Positions 1 through 5,806 of a DNA stretch of 14,006 bases are shown here, in pieces; within the stretch, counting starts at the first letter, position 1, and each line of letters opens with the position of its first letter. The notes under the pieces were generated by a model. It was not told the DNA's origin and ran no database searches. It was given only the letters and a program-made list of their open reading frames with translations. Source of the stretch: RBG-16-68-21 sp035286665 (GTDB lineage Bacteria > Actinomycetota > Acidimicrobiia > Spongiisociales > UBA11373); assembly GCA_035286665.1 (NCBI GenBank), contig DATECY010000075.1, positions 1 to 14,006 of the forward strand, read 5' to 3'. A program made the position numbers and the translations under genes.

Positions 1-263
1 ATCCCGCCGGGGACCACCCCGAACGCCAGCCCGGGCACCATCGCGTCCAGCCGCGCCGTGTCGGCGGTGAACGCGCCGTCGGTGACCGCGACCCCGAGCT
101 CTGCGGTGCCGGCGTGCGCCAGGTCCGCCTTCGCTCTGGCGTCGTTGGCCCGGGAGCGGAACGCTGCCAGGTTGGGAATGACCATGGCGATCCGGATCGC
201 CATGACGGCGAGCACCATCATCAGTTCGACGAGCGTGGACCCGTTCTCTCGATTGCTTGGCAC
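1..263 (-). CDS. Type IV prepilin-like protein (pseudopilin), 3' end outside the window
   Basis: A GTG start at 263 opens a frame that stays open to the window edge (87 codons visible). The start is supported by a GGAGG ribosome binding site 8 nt upstream. The N-terminus is a class III prepilin signal: a short polar leader MPSNRENG, cleavage expected after Gly8, then STLVELMMVLAV with Glu at mature position +5. A PilD-type peptidase would cleave and methylate it, and the mature protein would join the pilus or its tip complex. Mature residue +1 is Ser rather than Phe, and the hydrophobic helix contains Arg24 (mature +16), which is unusual because this segment normally packs in the membrane and fibre core. 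After the helix the chain reads NLAAFRSRANDARAKADL, typical of the amphipathic half of a pilin helix. The gene follows pilA after a hairpin. It could be a minor pilin or a second major-type pilin; which one cannot be told without the C-terminus. Confidence 0.85.
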   Translation of the reverse strand, partial: MPSNRENGSTLVELMMVLAVMAIRIAMVIPNLAAFRSRANDARAKADLAHAGTAELGVAVTDGAFTADTARLDAMVPGLAFGVVPGG

Positions 264-276
264 GGTGTCCCCCTCC
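264..276 (-). promoter_or_regulatory. Ribosome binding site deciding the GTG start of the second pilin gene
   Basis: Read on the minus strand, GGAGGGGG (276-269) lies directly upstream of the GTG at 263. The GGAGG core ends 8 nt before the start codon. It fixes the start at 263 and lies only a few bases beyond the hairpin at 280-313, so ribosomes could load on this gene just past that structure. Confidence 0.7.
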
Positions 277-279
277 ACG

Positions 280-313
280 AGAAGAGGGGCGGATCGAGAT
301 CCGCCCCTCTTCT
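280..313 (-). terminator. Perfect 16-bp inverted repeat downstream of pilA, probable (partial) terminator
   Basis: The arms agaagaggggcggatc (280-295) and gatccgcccctcttct (298-313) are exact reverse complements separated by 2 nt. They would form a very stable GC-rich hairpin starting about 28 nt after the pilA stop codon. On the minus strand the hairpin ends in CTCTTCT and is followed by CGTGG, so there is no clean U-tract. It may act as a weak or leaky terminator, or as a 3' stabiliser that keeps the pilA transcript more abundant than the downstream pilin gene. Confidence 0.6.
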
Positions 314-341
314 GCTGGTCTGTGTGGTCGACCGTGGGCTC

Positions 342-803
342 TTACCAGCCGCCCTGCACGTAGGTGCCGGGAGCAGCATCAGGGCAGACCGCGCTCAGGT
401 CGGTCGCTCCGTAGAAGGTGCCGCCGGTCGCGCTCTCCCAGATGGCGAACGTGTTGCCGGAAGCAGCCGTCGCGGTGAGGCAGACGGTGTCGGAGCTGGT
501 GGCGTTCAACTGCAAGACCACACCATCGGCCGGTGCAGCCGCGATTCTGGCGTTGGGCTCGAATGCCGTGATGTCGGCGGTCGTTTCGGTGTAGTCACCG
601 GTGTCCAACCACACCGCCTTCTCGGAGAGAAGGACGTTGCGGATGTCGCTCTGAGCCGAGCGATCCTGGGCCGACTTGCGGAAACCGAGGAACGAGGGGA
701 TGGCGATGGCGATGAGGACTGCAATGATCATCACCACGACCATGAGCTCGATGAGGGTGAACCCCTCATCGTCCCTCAGGCCACGTCGAATGTACTTCAG
801 CAT
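342..803 (-). CDS. pilA: Type IV major pilin PilA
   Basis: This 153-residue prepilin is the likely structural subunit of the type IV pilus. The leader is MLKYIRRGLRDDEG, with cleavage expected between Gly14 and Phe15. The mature protein starts FTLIELMVVVMIIAVL, with the conserved Glu at +5 (Glu19), and the hydrophobic helix runs to about residue 40. The C-terminal half is Ala/Thr/Ser/Gly rich and has exactly two cysteines, Cys108 and Cys140, consistent with a disulfide-closed D-region loop as in many type IV pilins. The length is normal for the family. The ATG at 803 is supported by AGGAGG 10 nt upstream. The gene is separated from pilC by 274 bp of repeat-rich DNA, carries a promoter-like sequence just upstream and is followed by a strong hairpin, so it is probably transcribed as its own short unit as well as from the pilBTC operon. 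Confidence 0.95.
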   Translation of the reverse strand: MLKYIRRGLRDDEGFTLIELMVVVMIIAVLIAIAIPSFLGFRKSAQDRSAQSDIRNVLLSEKAVWLDTGDYTETTADITAFEPNARIAAAPADGVVLQLNATSSDTVCLTATAASGNTFAIWESATGGTFYGATDLSAVCPDAAPGTYVQGGW

Positions 804-819
804 CGTTCCAGAACCTCCT
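804..819 (-). promoter_or_regulatory. Strong ribosome binding site of pilA
   Basis: AGGAGG occupies 819-814 on the minus strand, 10 nt before the ATG at 803. It is a perfect Shine-Dalgarno core, the strongest noticed among the genes of the window, and fits high expression of a major pilin. Confidence 0.75.
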
Positions 820-860
820 GCTGGATCTCGTCAATCGGTCGCGGATACGACCTGTCACAG

Positions 861-889
861 TTATCGGCCTCGCCGCAGGAGTCGCTTGA
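861..889 (-). promoter_or_regulatory. Candidate sigma-28 (FliA/WhiG-type) promoter of pilA
   Basis: On the minus strand GCCGATAA (868-861) matches the sigma-28 -10 consensus at all eight positions. A TCAAGC (889-884) resembling the TAAAGT -35 element lies upstream; TCAA to GCC is 17 nt, slightly longer than the usual 14-16. Transcription would start near 853, giving a leader of about 50 nt with the AGGAGG site in it. The -10 match is seen directly; promoter function is inferred. A vegetative sigma factor using other sequences in the region is the main alternative. Confidence 0.45.
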
Positions 890-904
890 GTGGTTTTCGC
901 GAAG

Positions 905-948
905 TAGCAATTCGCAATTCGCAATTCGCAATTCGCAATTCGCAATTC
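905..948. repeat. Heptanucleotide repeat block A (TCGCAAT units)
   Basis: Six consecutive exact copies of the 7-mer gcaattc fill 907-948. In the frame shared with the other arrays this is TAGCAAT followed by five TCGCAAT units on the plus strand. It lies in the pilC-pilA intergenic gap and belongs to the same NNGCRAT family as the blocks at 985-1012, 1020-1068 and 10788-10829. Because the unit is 7 bp, copy-number change would be easy by slippage; the spacer is non-coding, so no gene frame would be hit. Confidence 0.9.
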
Positions 949-1003
949 GCCGGAGCGTCGACGCACCTACCGAGAGTCGCGCTCCTCGCCAATTGCCAAT
1001 TGC
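935..1003. repeat. Long imperfect inverted repeat (hairpin) between pilC and pilA
   Basis: The end of block A (935-950) is complementary to 988-1003 over 16 bp with two mismatches. Inside it, ggagcg (952-957) pairs with cgctcc (980-985), and cgac (959-962) pairs with gtcg (976-979) with a single bulged base, leaving a 13-nt loop. Together about 24 pairs can form in DNA or RNA. Transcripts running from pilC into pilA would contain it, so it could act as an attenuator, a processing site or an mRNA-stability element. It has no U-tract and is not a classical terminator. Confidence 0.65.
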
Positions 1004-1012
1004 CCATAGCCG
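985..1012 (-). repeat. Heptanucleotide repeat block B (GGCAAT units, minus orientation)
   Basis: Read on the minus strand from 1012, the 7-mers are CGGCTAT, GGGCAAT, TGGCAAT and TGGCGAG, continuing the NNGCRAT pattern with decay at both ends. The two central units are the clearest. The block is inverted relative to block A and supplies the right arm of the hairpin at 935-1003. Confidence 0.7.
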
Positions 1013-1019
1013 CCGGGTT

Positions 1020-1068
1020 CGAGCGCATTGCGCATCGCGCATCGCGCATCGCGCATTGCGCATCGCGG
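1020..1068 (-). repeat. Heptanucleotide repeat block C (GCGCRAT units, minus orientation)
   Basis: Six contiguous 7-mers from 1027 to 1068 read on the plus strand as ATYGCGC (the last is ATCGCGG), that is GCGCGAT or GCGCAAT on the minus strand; a degenerate unit precedes them at 1020-1026. The block ends 9 bp before the pilC stop codon at 1078. The variation is limited to the Y position and the final base, as expected for an array that expanded by slippage and then drifted. Confidence 0.85.
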
Positions 1069-1077
1069 CCCGGTGAC

Positions 1078-2304
1078 CTAGTTCTGGATGAGGTTGGCGA
1101 TGTTGAACATCGGCAGGTACAGGCTGATGAGGATGCCTCCCACCACGACACCCATGACGATGATCAGAATCGGCTCGATCAGAGAGGTCAGGGCGCTCAC
1201 GGTGTCCTCGACCTCGTTGTCGTAGAAGTCGGCGACCTTGCCGAGCATTGCGTCGAGGGCCCCCGTCTCCTCCCCAACGGCCATCATGTGGGTGACCATC
1301 GGAGGGAACACCTCATGACGGTGTAGTGGCCCCGCGAGAGACTCACCGCGACGGACCGACGCCTGGACGTCGGCGACGGCAATGCTCACCAGAGCGTTGC
1401 CCGAGGTCTGCGACACGATGTCGAGCGCCTGGAGGATGGGCACCCCGGTGCGGCTGAGCACCGAGAGGGTCCTGGCGAACCGGCTGATCGCCACCTTCTG
1501 GACGAGGGTGCCGAACACCGGAGCCTTGAGCTTGAGGCGGTCCCAGCTGACCTTGCCGCCGTCCGAGCGCTTCCAGCGGCGGAAGGCGATGATCCCTCCG
1601 ACGAGCAGCGAGCCGACGATCCACCAATAGTGGGTGATCGCCCCTGAGATGTTGATCAGCATCTGGGTGGGAAGTGGCAGGGTTCCTCCGAGATCCTCAT
1701 ACAGCTTCTTGAAGATCGGCACGACGAACAAGAGCATGCCGGTGACAATGAGGACGATCAGGGAGAAGACGACGACGGGATAGGCCATCGCCGATTTCAC
1801 CTTGGAGCGCAGGCGGACGCTCGCCTCCAGAGTGTCGGCAAGTCGGACGAGGGTCTCGTCGAGCGCCCCGCCCACCTCACCGGCCCGAATCATCGATACG
1901 TAGAGGTGGTTGAACACCTCTGGGTGCAACTCGAGAGCCGCCGAGAGGCTGCTTCCCTGCTCGACGCTTTGGCGAACCTCACCGAGGATGCCGGCGAAGA
2001 GGGCGCTCTCGTTCTGCTCCTCGAGGATCGACAGAGCGCGGATCAAGGTCAGCCCGGAATTGACCATCGTGGCCAGCTGCCGACTGAAGATGGCGACTTC
2101 CTTGTGCTTCACCTTCTTCTTGAAGCCCGGGATCGAGATCTCCTTGTCCAGCGTCGACGACTTCTTGGCGTCGATGCGCAGCGGCACGAAACCCTTCTCG
2201 CGGAGTGCGCCGGCGACCGCGCCGACCGACGACCCCTCCATGGAGCCCGCCTGGACGTTGCCAGACCGGTCGCGCGCCCGATACTCGAAGATGGCTGTGG
2301 TCAT
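1078..2304 (-). CDS. pilC: Type IV pilus inner-membrane platform protein PilC (GspF family)
   Basis: This 408-residue polytopic membrane protein is the platform on which PilB and PilT act during pilus assembly and retraction. It has the two T2SF domains of the family, about residues 72-195 and 275-397. Each has the usual pattern ending in a membrane segment: KSAMAYPVVVFSLIVLIV near 170-187 and LIEPILIIVMGVVVGGILIS near 375-394, with a further segment around 226-242. The motifs FSRQLATMVNSGL (73-85) and SRFARTLSVLSRTGVPILQA (274-293) are the paired family signatures. AGEVGGALDETL (141-152) and VGEETGALDAML (343-354) are the matching second motifs. Length is normal. The ATG at 2304 overlaps the pilT stop as ATGA, so the gene is probably translationally coupled to pilT. 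The stop is followed by the heptamer-repeat region, not by an obvious terminator with a U-tract. Confidence 0.97.
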   Translation of the reverse strand: MTTAIFEYRARDRSGNVQAGSMEGSSVGAVAGALREKGFVPLRIDAKKSSTLDKEISIPGFKKKVKHKEVAIFSRQLATMVNSGLTLIRALSILEEQNESALFAGILGEVRQSVEQGSSLSAALELHPEVFNHLYVSMIRAGEVGGALDETLVRLADTLEASVRLRSKVKSAMAYPVVVFSLIVLIVTGMLLFVVPIFKKLYEDLGGTLPLPTQMLINISGAITHYWWIVGSLLVGGIIAFRRWKRSDGGKVSWDRLKLKAPVFGTLVQKVAISRFARTLSVLSRTGVPILQALDIVSQTSGNALVSIAVADVQASVRRGESLAGPLHRHEVFPPMVTHMMAVGEETGALDAMLGKVADFYDNEVEDTVSALTSLIEPILIIVMGVVVGGILISLYLPMFNIANLIQN

Positions 2305-3917
2305 CGGCCTTGGCCTCCCAGGAGATTCATCAGTTCCTCGGCGTTCTGCGCCCGCTCGGTGGCGAGCTTCATGTCGACCTTGCCTGCCTTCACGAGACCC
2401 GCCAAAGCCTTGTCCATCGTCTGCATGCCATGACGACCGCCCGCCTGCATCGTGCTGCGGATCTGGTGGGTCTTGCCTTCACGGATCAGGTTGCGTATCG
2501 CAGGGATCGCCACCATGACCTCGACCGCGGCCACTCTCGCCTTGCCGTCCACGGTGGGCAGGAGTTGCTGGGTGACGACACCTTGAAGCGACTCGGCGAG
2601 CTGCACCCTCACCTGCTGCTGCTGGTGCGGAGGGAACACGTCGATGATCCGCTCGATGGAACCCGGAGCGTCTTGGGTGTGGAGGGTGGCGAACACCAGG
2701 TGCCCGGTTTCCGCCGCGGTCAGGGTGGTGGACATCGTCTCCAGATCCCGCATCTCGCCAACGAGGATGACGTCGGGGTCCTGGCGCAGGGCATGGCGCA
2801 GGGCGGTGGCGAACGACACGGTGTCGGCGCCGACCTCGCGCTGGTTGACGATCGACTTCTTGTGCCGGTGCATGAACTCGATCGGATCCTCGACGGTCAT
2901 CACGTGCACGCCGCGGTTGGTGTTGATCTCGTCGACGATCGAGGCGAGGGTGGTGGACTTGCCGGATCCGGTGGCTCCCGTGACCAGTACCAGGCCCCTC
3001 GGCAGGTAGGCGAACTCGCGCACGATCGGGGGCATGCCGAGATCACTCAGTGACATCACCTCGTTGGGGATGGCGCGCATGACCGCTCCGACCGCCCCGC
3101 GCTGAAAGAAGACGCTGACCCGGAAACGGCCTCGCCCGGGGACGGGGTGGGAGGCGTCCAGCTCGAGGTCGTTCTCGAAGTCCTCGCGCTGGTGCGCGGT
3201 GAGGATCCCATACACCAGGGCGCGCAGCGGACCGGGCATGAGTTTGCCGTACCCCTCGATGGGAACGAGCTCTCCGTTGACTCTCATCAGAGGCGGCAAC
3301 CCGGCACTCAGGTGGAGGTCTGAGCCGTTGTTCTCCAGCAGGGTCTCCAGCAGGTCGTTGAGGTGAAAGCCCGCTTCACCCTCGCCATCGCCTTGAGGAG
3401 CAGCTGGAACCGGTGGCCCGTCCATCACCGCGTGGAGCTGCTGGGTACCGGGGCTGGGGACGGCAGAACGGGGCGCAGTGAGGTAGGTGCGGCGCACGAC
3501 GTCGTCGAGGGAGTCTCGTGGGGCAAGTGCCACCGCGATCTCGCCGTGGGCGGCGGCGGCGAGGCGACGTCTCCGCTCGGTGTCGAGCGGTTCGGCCATG
3601 GCCACGACGAGGACGCCGCCCTCGATCCGAAGCGGAAGGGCGCTCTCGGACACGGCCACCGACGGCTCGAGGCGAGACAGCACCGTTGGGTCGGGCGGTG
3701 AGCCTGCTGTCGGATCGTAGAACTCGATCCCGATGCGCTCGGCGATGATGCGGAGCAGATCCGTTCGCCGGACCGCTCCCGTCTGGATCAGTCCGACGAC
3801 CGGGTTGGATCCGGTGGCGGCGGCGCGCTTCGTCGTCTCGGCGAGCACCTCCCCAACGACCAGGTTCTCATCGATGAGCTGCTGGGCCAGCTGTCGGGTC
3901 AGTTGATCCACCGCCAT
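2301..3917 (-). CDS. pilT: Type IV pilus retraction ATPase PilT with an MshEN-like N-terminal extension
   Basis: This hexameric secretion ATPase powers pilus retraction and twitching. It has 538 residues from the ATG at 3917. The core is canonical: Walker A GATGSGKST (314-322), Asp box TVEDPIE (341-347), Walker B DPDVILVGEMRD (380-391) with catalytic Glu388, His box TGHLVFATLHT (404-414), and the PilT signature AIRNLIRE (473-480). There is no tetracysteine zinc motif, which separates it from PilB. Ordinary PilT is about 350 residues; here about 180 extra N-terminal residues include a GspE/MshEN-like fold (about 40-145, with PLRIEGGVLVVAMAEPLD), then an Ala/Pro/Gly-rich linker (about 147-182). 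The start overlaps the pilB stop as TGATG; a GTG one codon earlier (3920) is an alternative. The extension is GspE-like, but the core motifs point to PilT rather than a second PilB. Confidence 0.93.
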   Translation of the reverse strand: MAVDQLTRQLAQQLIDENLVVGEVLAETTKRAAATGSNPVVGLIQTGAVRRTDLLRIIAERIGIEFYDPTAGSPPDPTVLSRLEPSVAVSESALPLRIEGGVLVVAMAEPLDTERRRRLAAAAHGEIAVALAPRDSLDDVVRRTYLTAPRSAVPSPGTQQLHAVMDGPPVPAAPQGDGEGEAGFHLNDLLETLLENNGSDLHLSAGLPPLMRVNGELVPIEGYGKLMPGPLRALVYGILTAHQREDFENDLELDASHPVPGRGRFRVSVFFQRGAVGAVMRAIPNEVMSLSDLGMPPIVREFAYLPRGLVLVTGATGSGKSTTLASIVDEINTNRGVHVMTVEDPIEFMHRHKKSIVNQREVGADTVSFATALRHALRQDPDVILVGEMRDLETMSTTLTAAETGHLVFATLHTQDAPGSIERIIDVFPPHQQQQVRVQLAESLQGVVTQQLLPTVDGKARVAAVEVMVAIPAIRNLIREGKTHQIRSTMQAGGRHGMQTMDKALAGLVKAGKVDMKLATERAQNAEELMNLLGGQGR

Positions 3918-5584
3918 CACACCACCACCCGGAGAATCTCCTCGAGGGTGGTGAGCCCGAGCTTGACCTTCTCCATTCCATCCTGGCGCAGGGTCTTCAT
4001 GCCTTGCTCCACCGCCATCCGCTTGATCTCATCCGATGGGCGATGTTCGACGACCAGTCGCTGGATCTCCTCGCTCACCAGCAACACCTCGTTGACCGAC
4101 AGACGACCGCGGTATCCGGTCTCAGAACACGCCTTGCAGCCGACGGCCCGGTAGATGGTCACGGGGCCTTCGTCGGGGTCGAACCCCATCTGCTGGACGA
4201 CCTCGCGTGGAGCCGTGCGCGGCTCCTTGCACCGATCGCAGATGTGGCGGGCGAGTCGCTGCGCCAACACGGAGTCCAGGGAGGACGAGACCAGGTAGGG
4301 CTCGACCCCCATGTCCACCAGTCGACCGAATGCCGACGCTGCATCGTTGGTGTGGAGGGTGGTCAACACCAGGTGGCCGGTGAGCGCCGCCTCCACCGCG
4401 GTCTTGGCGGTCTCGGCATCGCGGACCTCACCGACGAGCACGATGTCGGGGTCGGAACGCAGAATCGCCTTGAGGACGGTGGCGAACTGCAGGCCCGCCT
4501 TGCGGTTCACCTGCACCTGGGTGACACCGTTGAGGCGGTACTCGACCGGATCCTCGACGGTGATGATGTTCTTCTCAGGGCTGTTGAGGACGTTGAGCGC
4601 CGAGTACAGCGTGGTGGTCTTGCCCGAGCCTGTTGGCCCGGTGACCAGGATCGCCCCGTACGGCTTCGTGTACGACTGCTCGAACCTGTCGAGGGCGTGG
4701 GGGAGGAACCCGAGTTGGGCGAGGTCGAGGATGGCGTCGTCCTTGTCGAGGATTCGCAGAACGACCTTCTCGCCGTAGATCGTGGGAAGCGTCGCCACCC
4801 GCAGGTCGATCGGACGGCCCGAGACCCGCAGGCTCACCCGGCCGTCCTGGGGCACCCGTCGCTCGGCGATGTCGAGGTCGGCCATGATCTTGAGCCGGCT
4901 CACCACTGCACCGGACACCGAACGGGGAGTGCTCATGATCTCGTGAAGCACGCCGTCGATACGGAACCGAACCCGCAGGTCGCGTTCCCCCGGTTCGATG
5001 TGGAGGTCCGACGCTCGCTCGTTGACCGCGCGGCTGATGAGCGTGTTGACCAACTTGACGATCGGAGCCTCCTCCACCGCGGCTTCGACCTTGGACAAGT
5101 CCTCTTCGATGACCCCGACTCCGACCAGATCGGCGAGGTCGGCCACGCTGTCGTCATACCGGCCCTGGCGGCGGATGGCCTCTTCGATGTCCGCCCGCGT
5201 GGCGATCTTGGGGATGATCCGCAGACCGGTGATCGCCCGCACGTCGTCGACGACGAGCACGTTGGCGGGGTCTGCCATCGCCACCACGAGGGCGTCCTGT
5301 TCGAACTTGATGGGGATGACCCCGTAGCGTCTGGCCAACGACTCGGGGATGAGCGCAGCGGCACCCGGATCGACGGTGACATCGTTCATGCTGACGAACT
5401 CGACCCCCGTGTGGGCGGCGATCGCCTTGACGAGGTCGATCTCGCGAACCATGCCCCCATCGATGAGAACCTGGGTCAGGCTCTCGCCGGTCTCGGCCTG
5501 ACGGGCGCGGGCACGCGTGAGATCGCCTGCGGAGACGAGGCCGGAGTCGGCAAGGACCGTGCCGATCTGATCGCGCTCTGACAC
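3917..5584 (-). CDS. pilB: Type IV pilus assembly ATPase PilB (GspE family)
   Basis: This cytoplasmic ATPase drives pilin polymerisation. From the GTG at 5584 it has 555 residues. Residues 1-60 hold two MshEN-type repeats (QIGTVLADSGLVSAGDL and SLTQVLIDGGMVREIDL), followed by the rest of the N-terminal domain to about 140. The ATPase core has ERASDLHIEP (189-198), Walker A GPTGSGKTT (316-324), Asp box VEDPVEYR (343-350), Walker B DPDIVLVGEVRD (378-389) and His box TGHLVLTTLHTND (402-414). A zinc-binding tetracysteine follows: Cys449/Cys452 and Cys483/Cys486. The frame is open 70 codons further upstream, to 5794, but that extension (WGRSRGVPAQPPDSGWRG-like) is not pilus-ATPase sequence. GTG at 5584 has GGGAG 6 nt upstream and gives the usual PilB beginning. 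An ATG at residue 49 and a GTG at residue 56 of the long frame are weaker alternatives. The stop overlaps the pilT start. Confidence 0.95.
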   Translation of the reverse strand: MSERDQIGTVLADSGLVSAGDLTRARARQAETGESLTQVLIDGGMVREIDLVKAIAAHTGVEFVSMNDVTVDPGAAALIPESLARRYGVIPIKFEQDALVVAMADPANVLVVDDVRAITGLRIIPKIATRADIEEAIRRQGRYDDSVADLADLVGVGVIEEDLSKVEAAVEEAPIVKLVNTLISRAVNERASDLHIEPGERDLRVRFRIDGVLHEIMSTPRSVSGAVVSRLKIMADLDIAERRVPQDGRVSLRVSGRPIDLRVATLPTIYGEKVVLRILDKDDAILDLAQLGFLPHALDRFEQSYTKPYGAILVTGPTGSGKTTTLYSALNVLNSPEKNIITVEDPVEYRLNGVTQVQVNRKAGLQFATVLKAILRSDPDIVLVGEVRDAETAKTAVEAALTGHLVLTTLHTNDAASAFGRLVDMGVEPYLVSSSLDSVLAQRLARHICDRCKEPRTAPREVVQQMGFDPDEGPVTIYRAVGCKACSETGYRGRLSVNEVLLVSEEIQRLVVEHRPSDEIKRMAVEQGMKTLRQDGMEKVKLGLTTLEEILRVVV

Positions 5585-5611
5585 AAACTGCTCCCGTGCG
5601 GATTCCCGCAC
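5585..5611 (-). promoter_or_regulatory. Ribosome binding site of pilB with an abutting hairpin
   Basis: On the minus strand GTGCGG (5611-5606) pairs perfectly with CCGCAC (5601-5596) around a 4-nt loop. The stem is followed without a gap by the Shine-Dalgarno sequence GGGAG (5595-5591) and then, 6 nt on, by the GTG at 5584. A hairpin ending exactly where the ribosome must bind could modulate pilB translation; that role is an inference. Confidence 0.45.
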
Positions 5612-5806
5612 ATCGGAATCGTCTTTCACCTGGAGTTGTCGGCAGGCCATGTGGAGCGCTTGAGGGAGGCCTCTCTGCCAGATACCCCCAAGGTCGGGGC
5701 ATCGTCGGTCGACGCCTCGCCACCCAGAGTCCGGGGGTTGCGCCGGGACGCCTCGAGAACGCCCCCACGGGCCCACCCCGGGATCGGTGTGCACCCCGCT
5801 CTGAGG
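5585..5806 (-). other. Leader region between aroE and pilB
   Basis: These 222 bp separate the housekeeping operon from the pilus operon. An open frame continuous with pilB runs through it from 5794, but its composition (rich in Pro, Gly, Arg and Trp) looks like read-through of GC-rich non-coding DNA. The 9-mer gacgcctcg occurs twice (5711-5719 and 5748-5756). No convincing -35/-10 pair and no recognisable riboswitch core was seen. The region is the natural place for a pilB promoter because every other junction from alaS to pilC is overlapped or nearly so. Confidence 0.5.

Noticed and set aside
905..1068. Repeat blocks as a CRISPR array
   Set aside because: The unit is 7 bp and contiguous, with no 30-40 bp spacers between repeats and no cas genes in the window.
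114..1076. Long plus-strand open frame across the pilin region
   Set aside because: It is antisense to two clear prepilin genes, crosses the heptamer repeats, and encodes an Arg/His-rich chain with no recognisable fold. Long antisense frames are expected at this GC content.
4004..5581. 525-codon plus-strand open frame
   Set aside because: It is the antisense shadow of pilB, with a composition dominated by Asp, Val, Arg and His from complementary codons and no domain. Similar shadows over alaS, rarA and aspS were discarded for the same reason.
5585..5794. Seventy-codon N-terminal extension of PilB
   Set aside because: The extension does not resemble pilus ATPases, has no ribosome binding site at its start, and the GTG at 5584 has a good one and a canonical PilB beginning.
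5585..5806. c-di-GMP riboswitch upstream of pilB
   Set aside because: Such switches often precede pilus genes, so the conserved GEMM core and receptor segments were looked for on the minus strand and not found.
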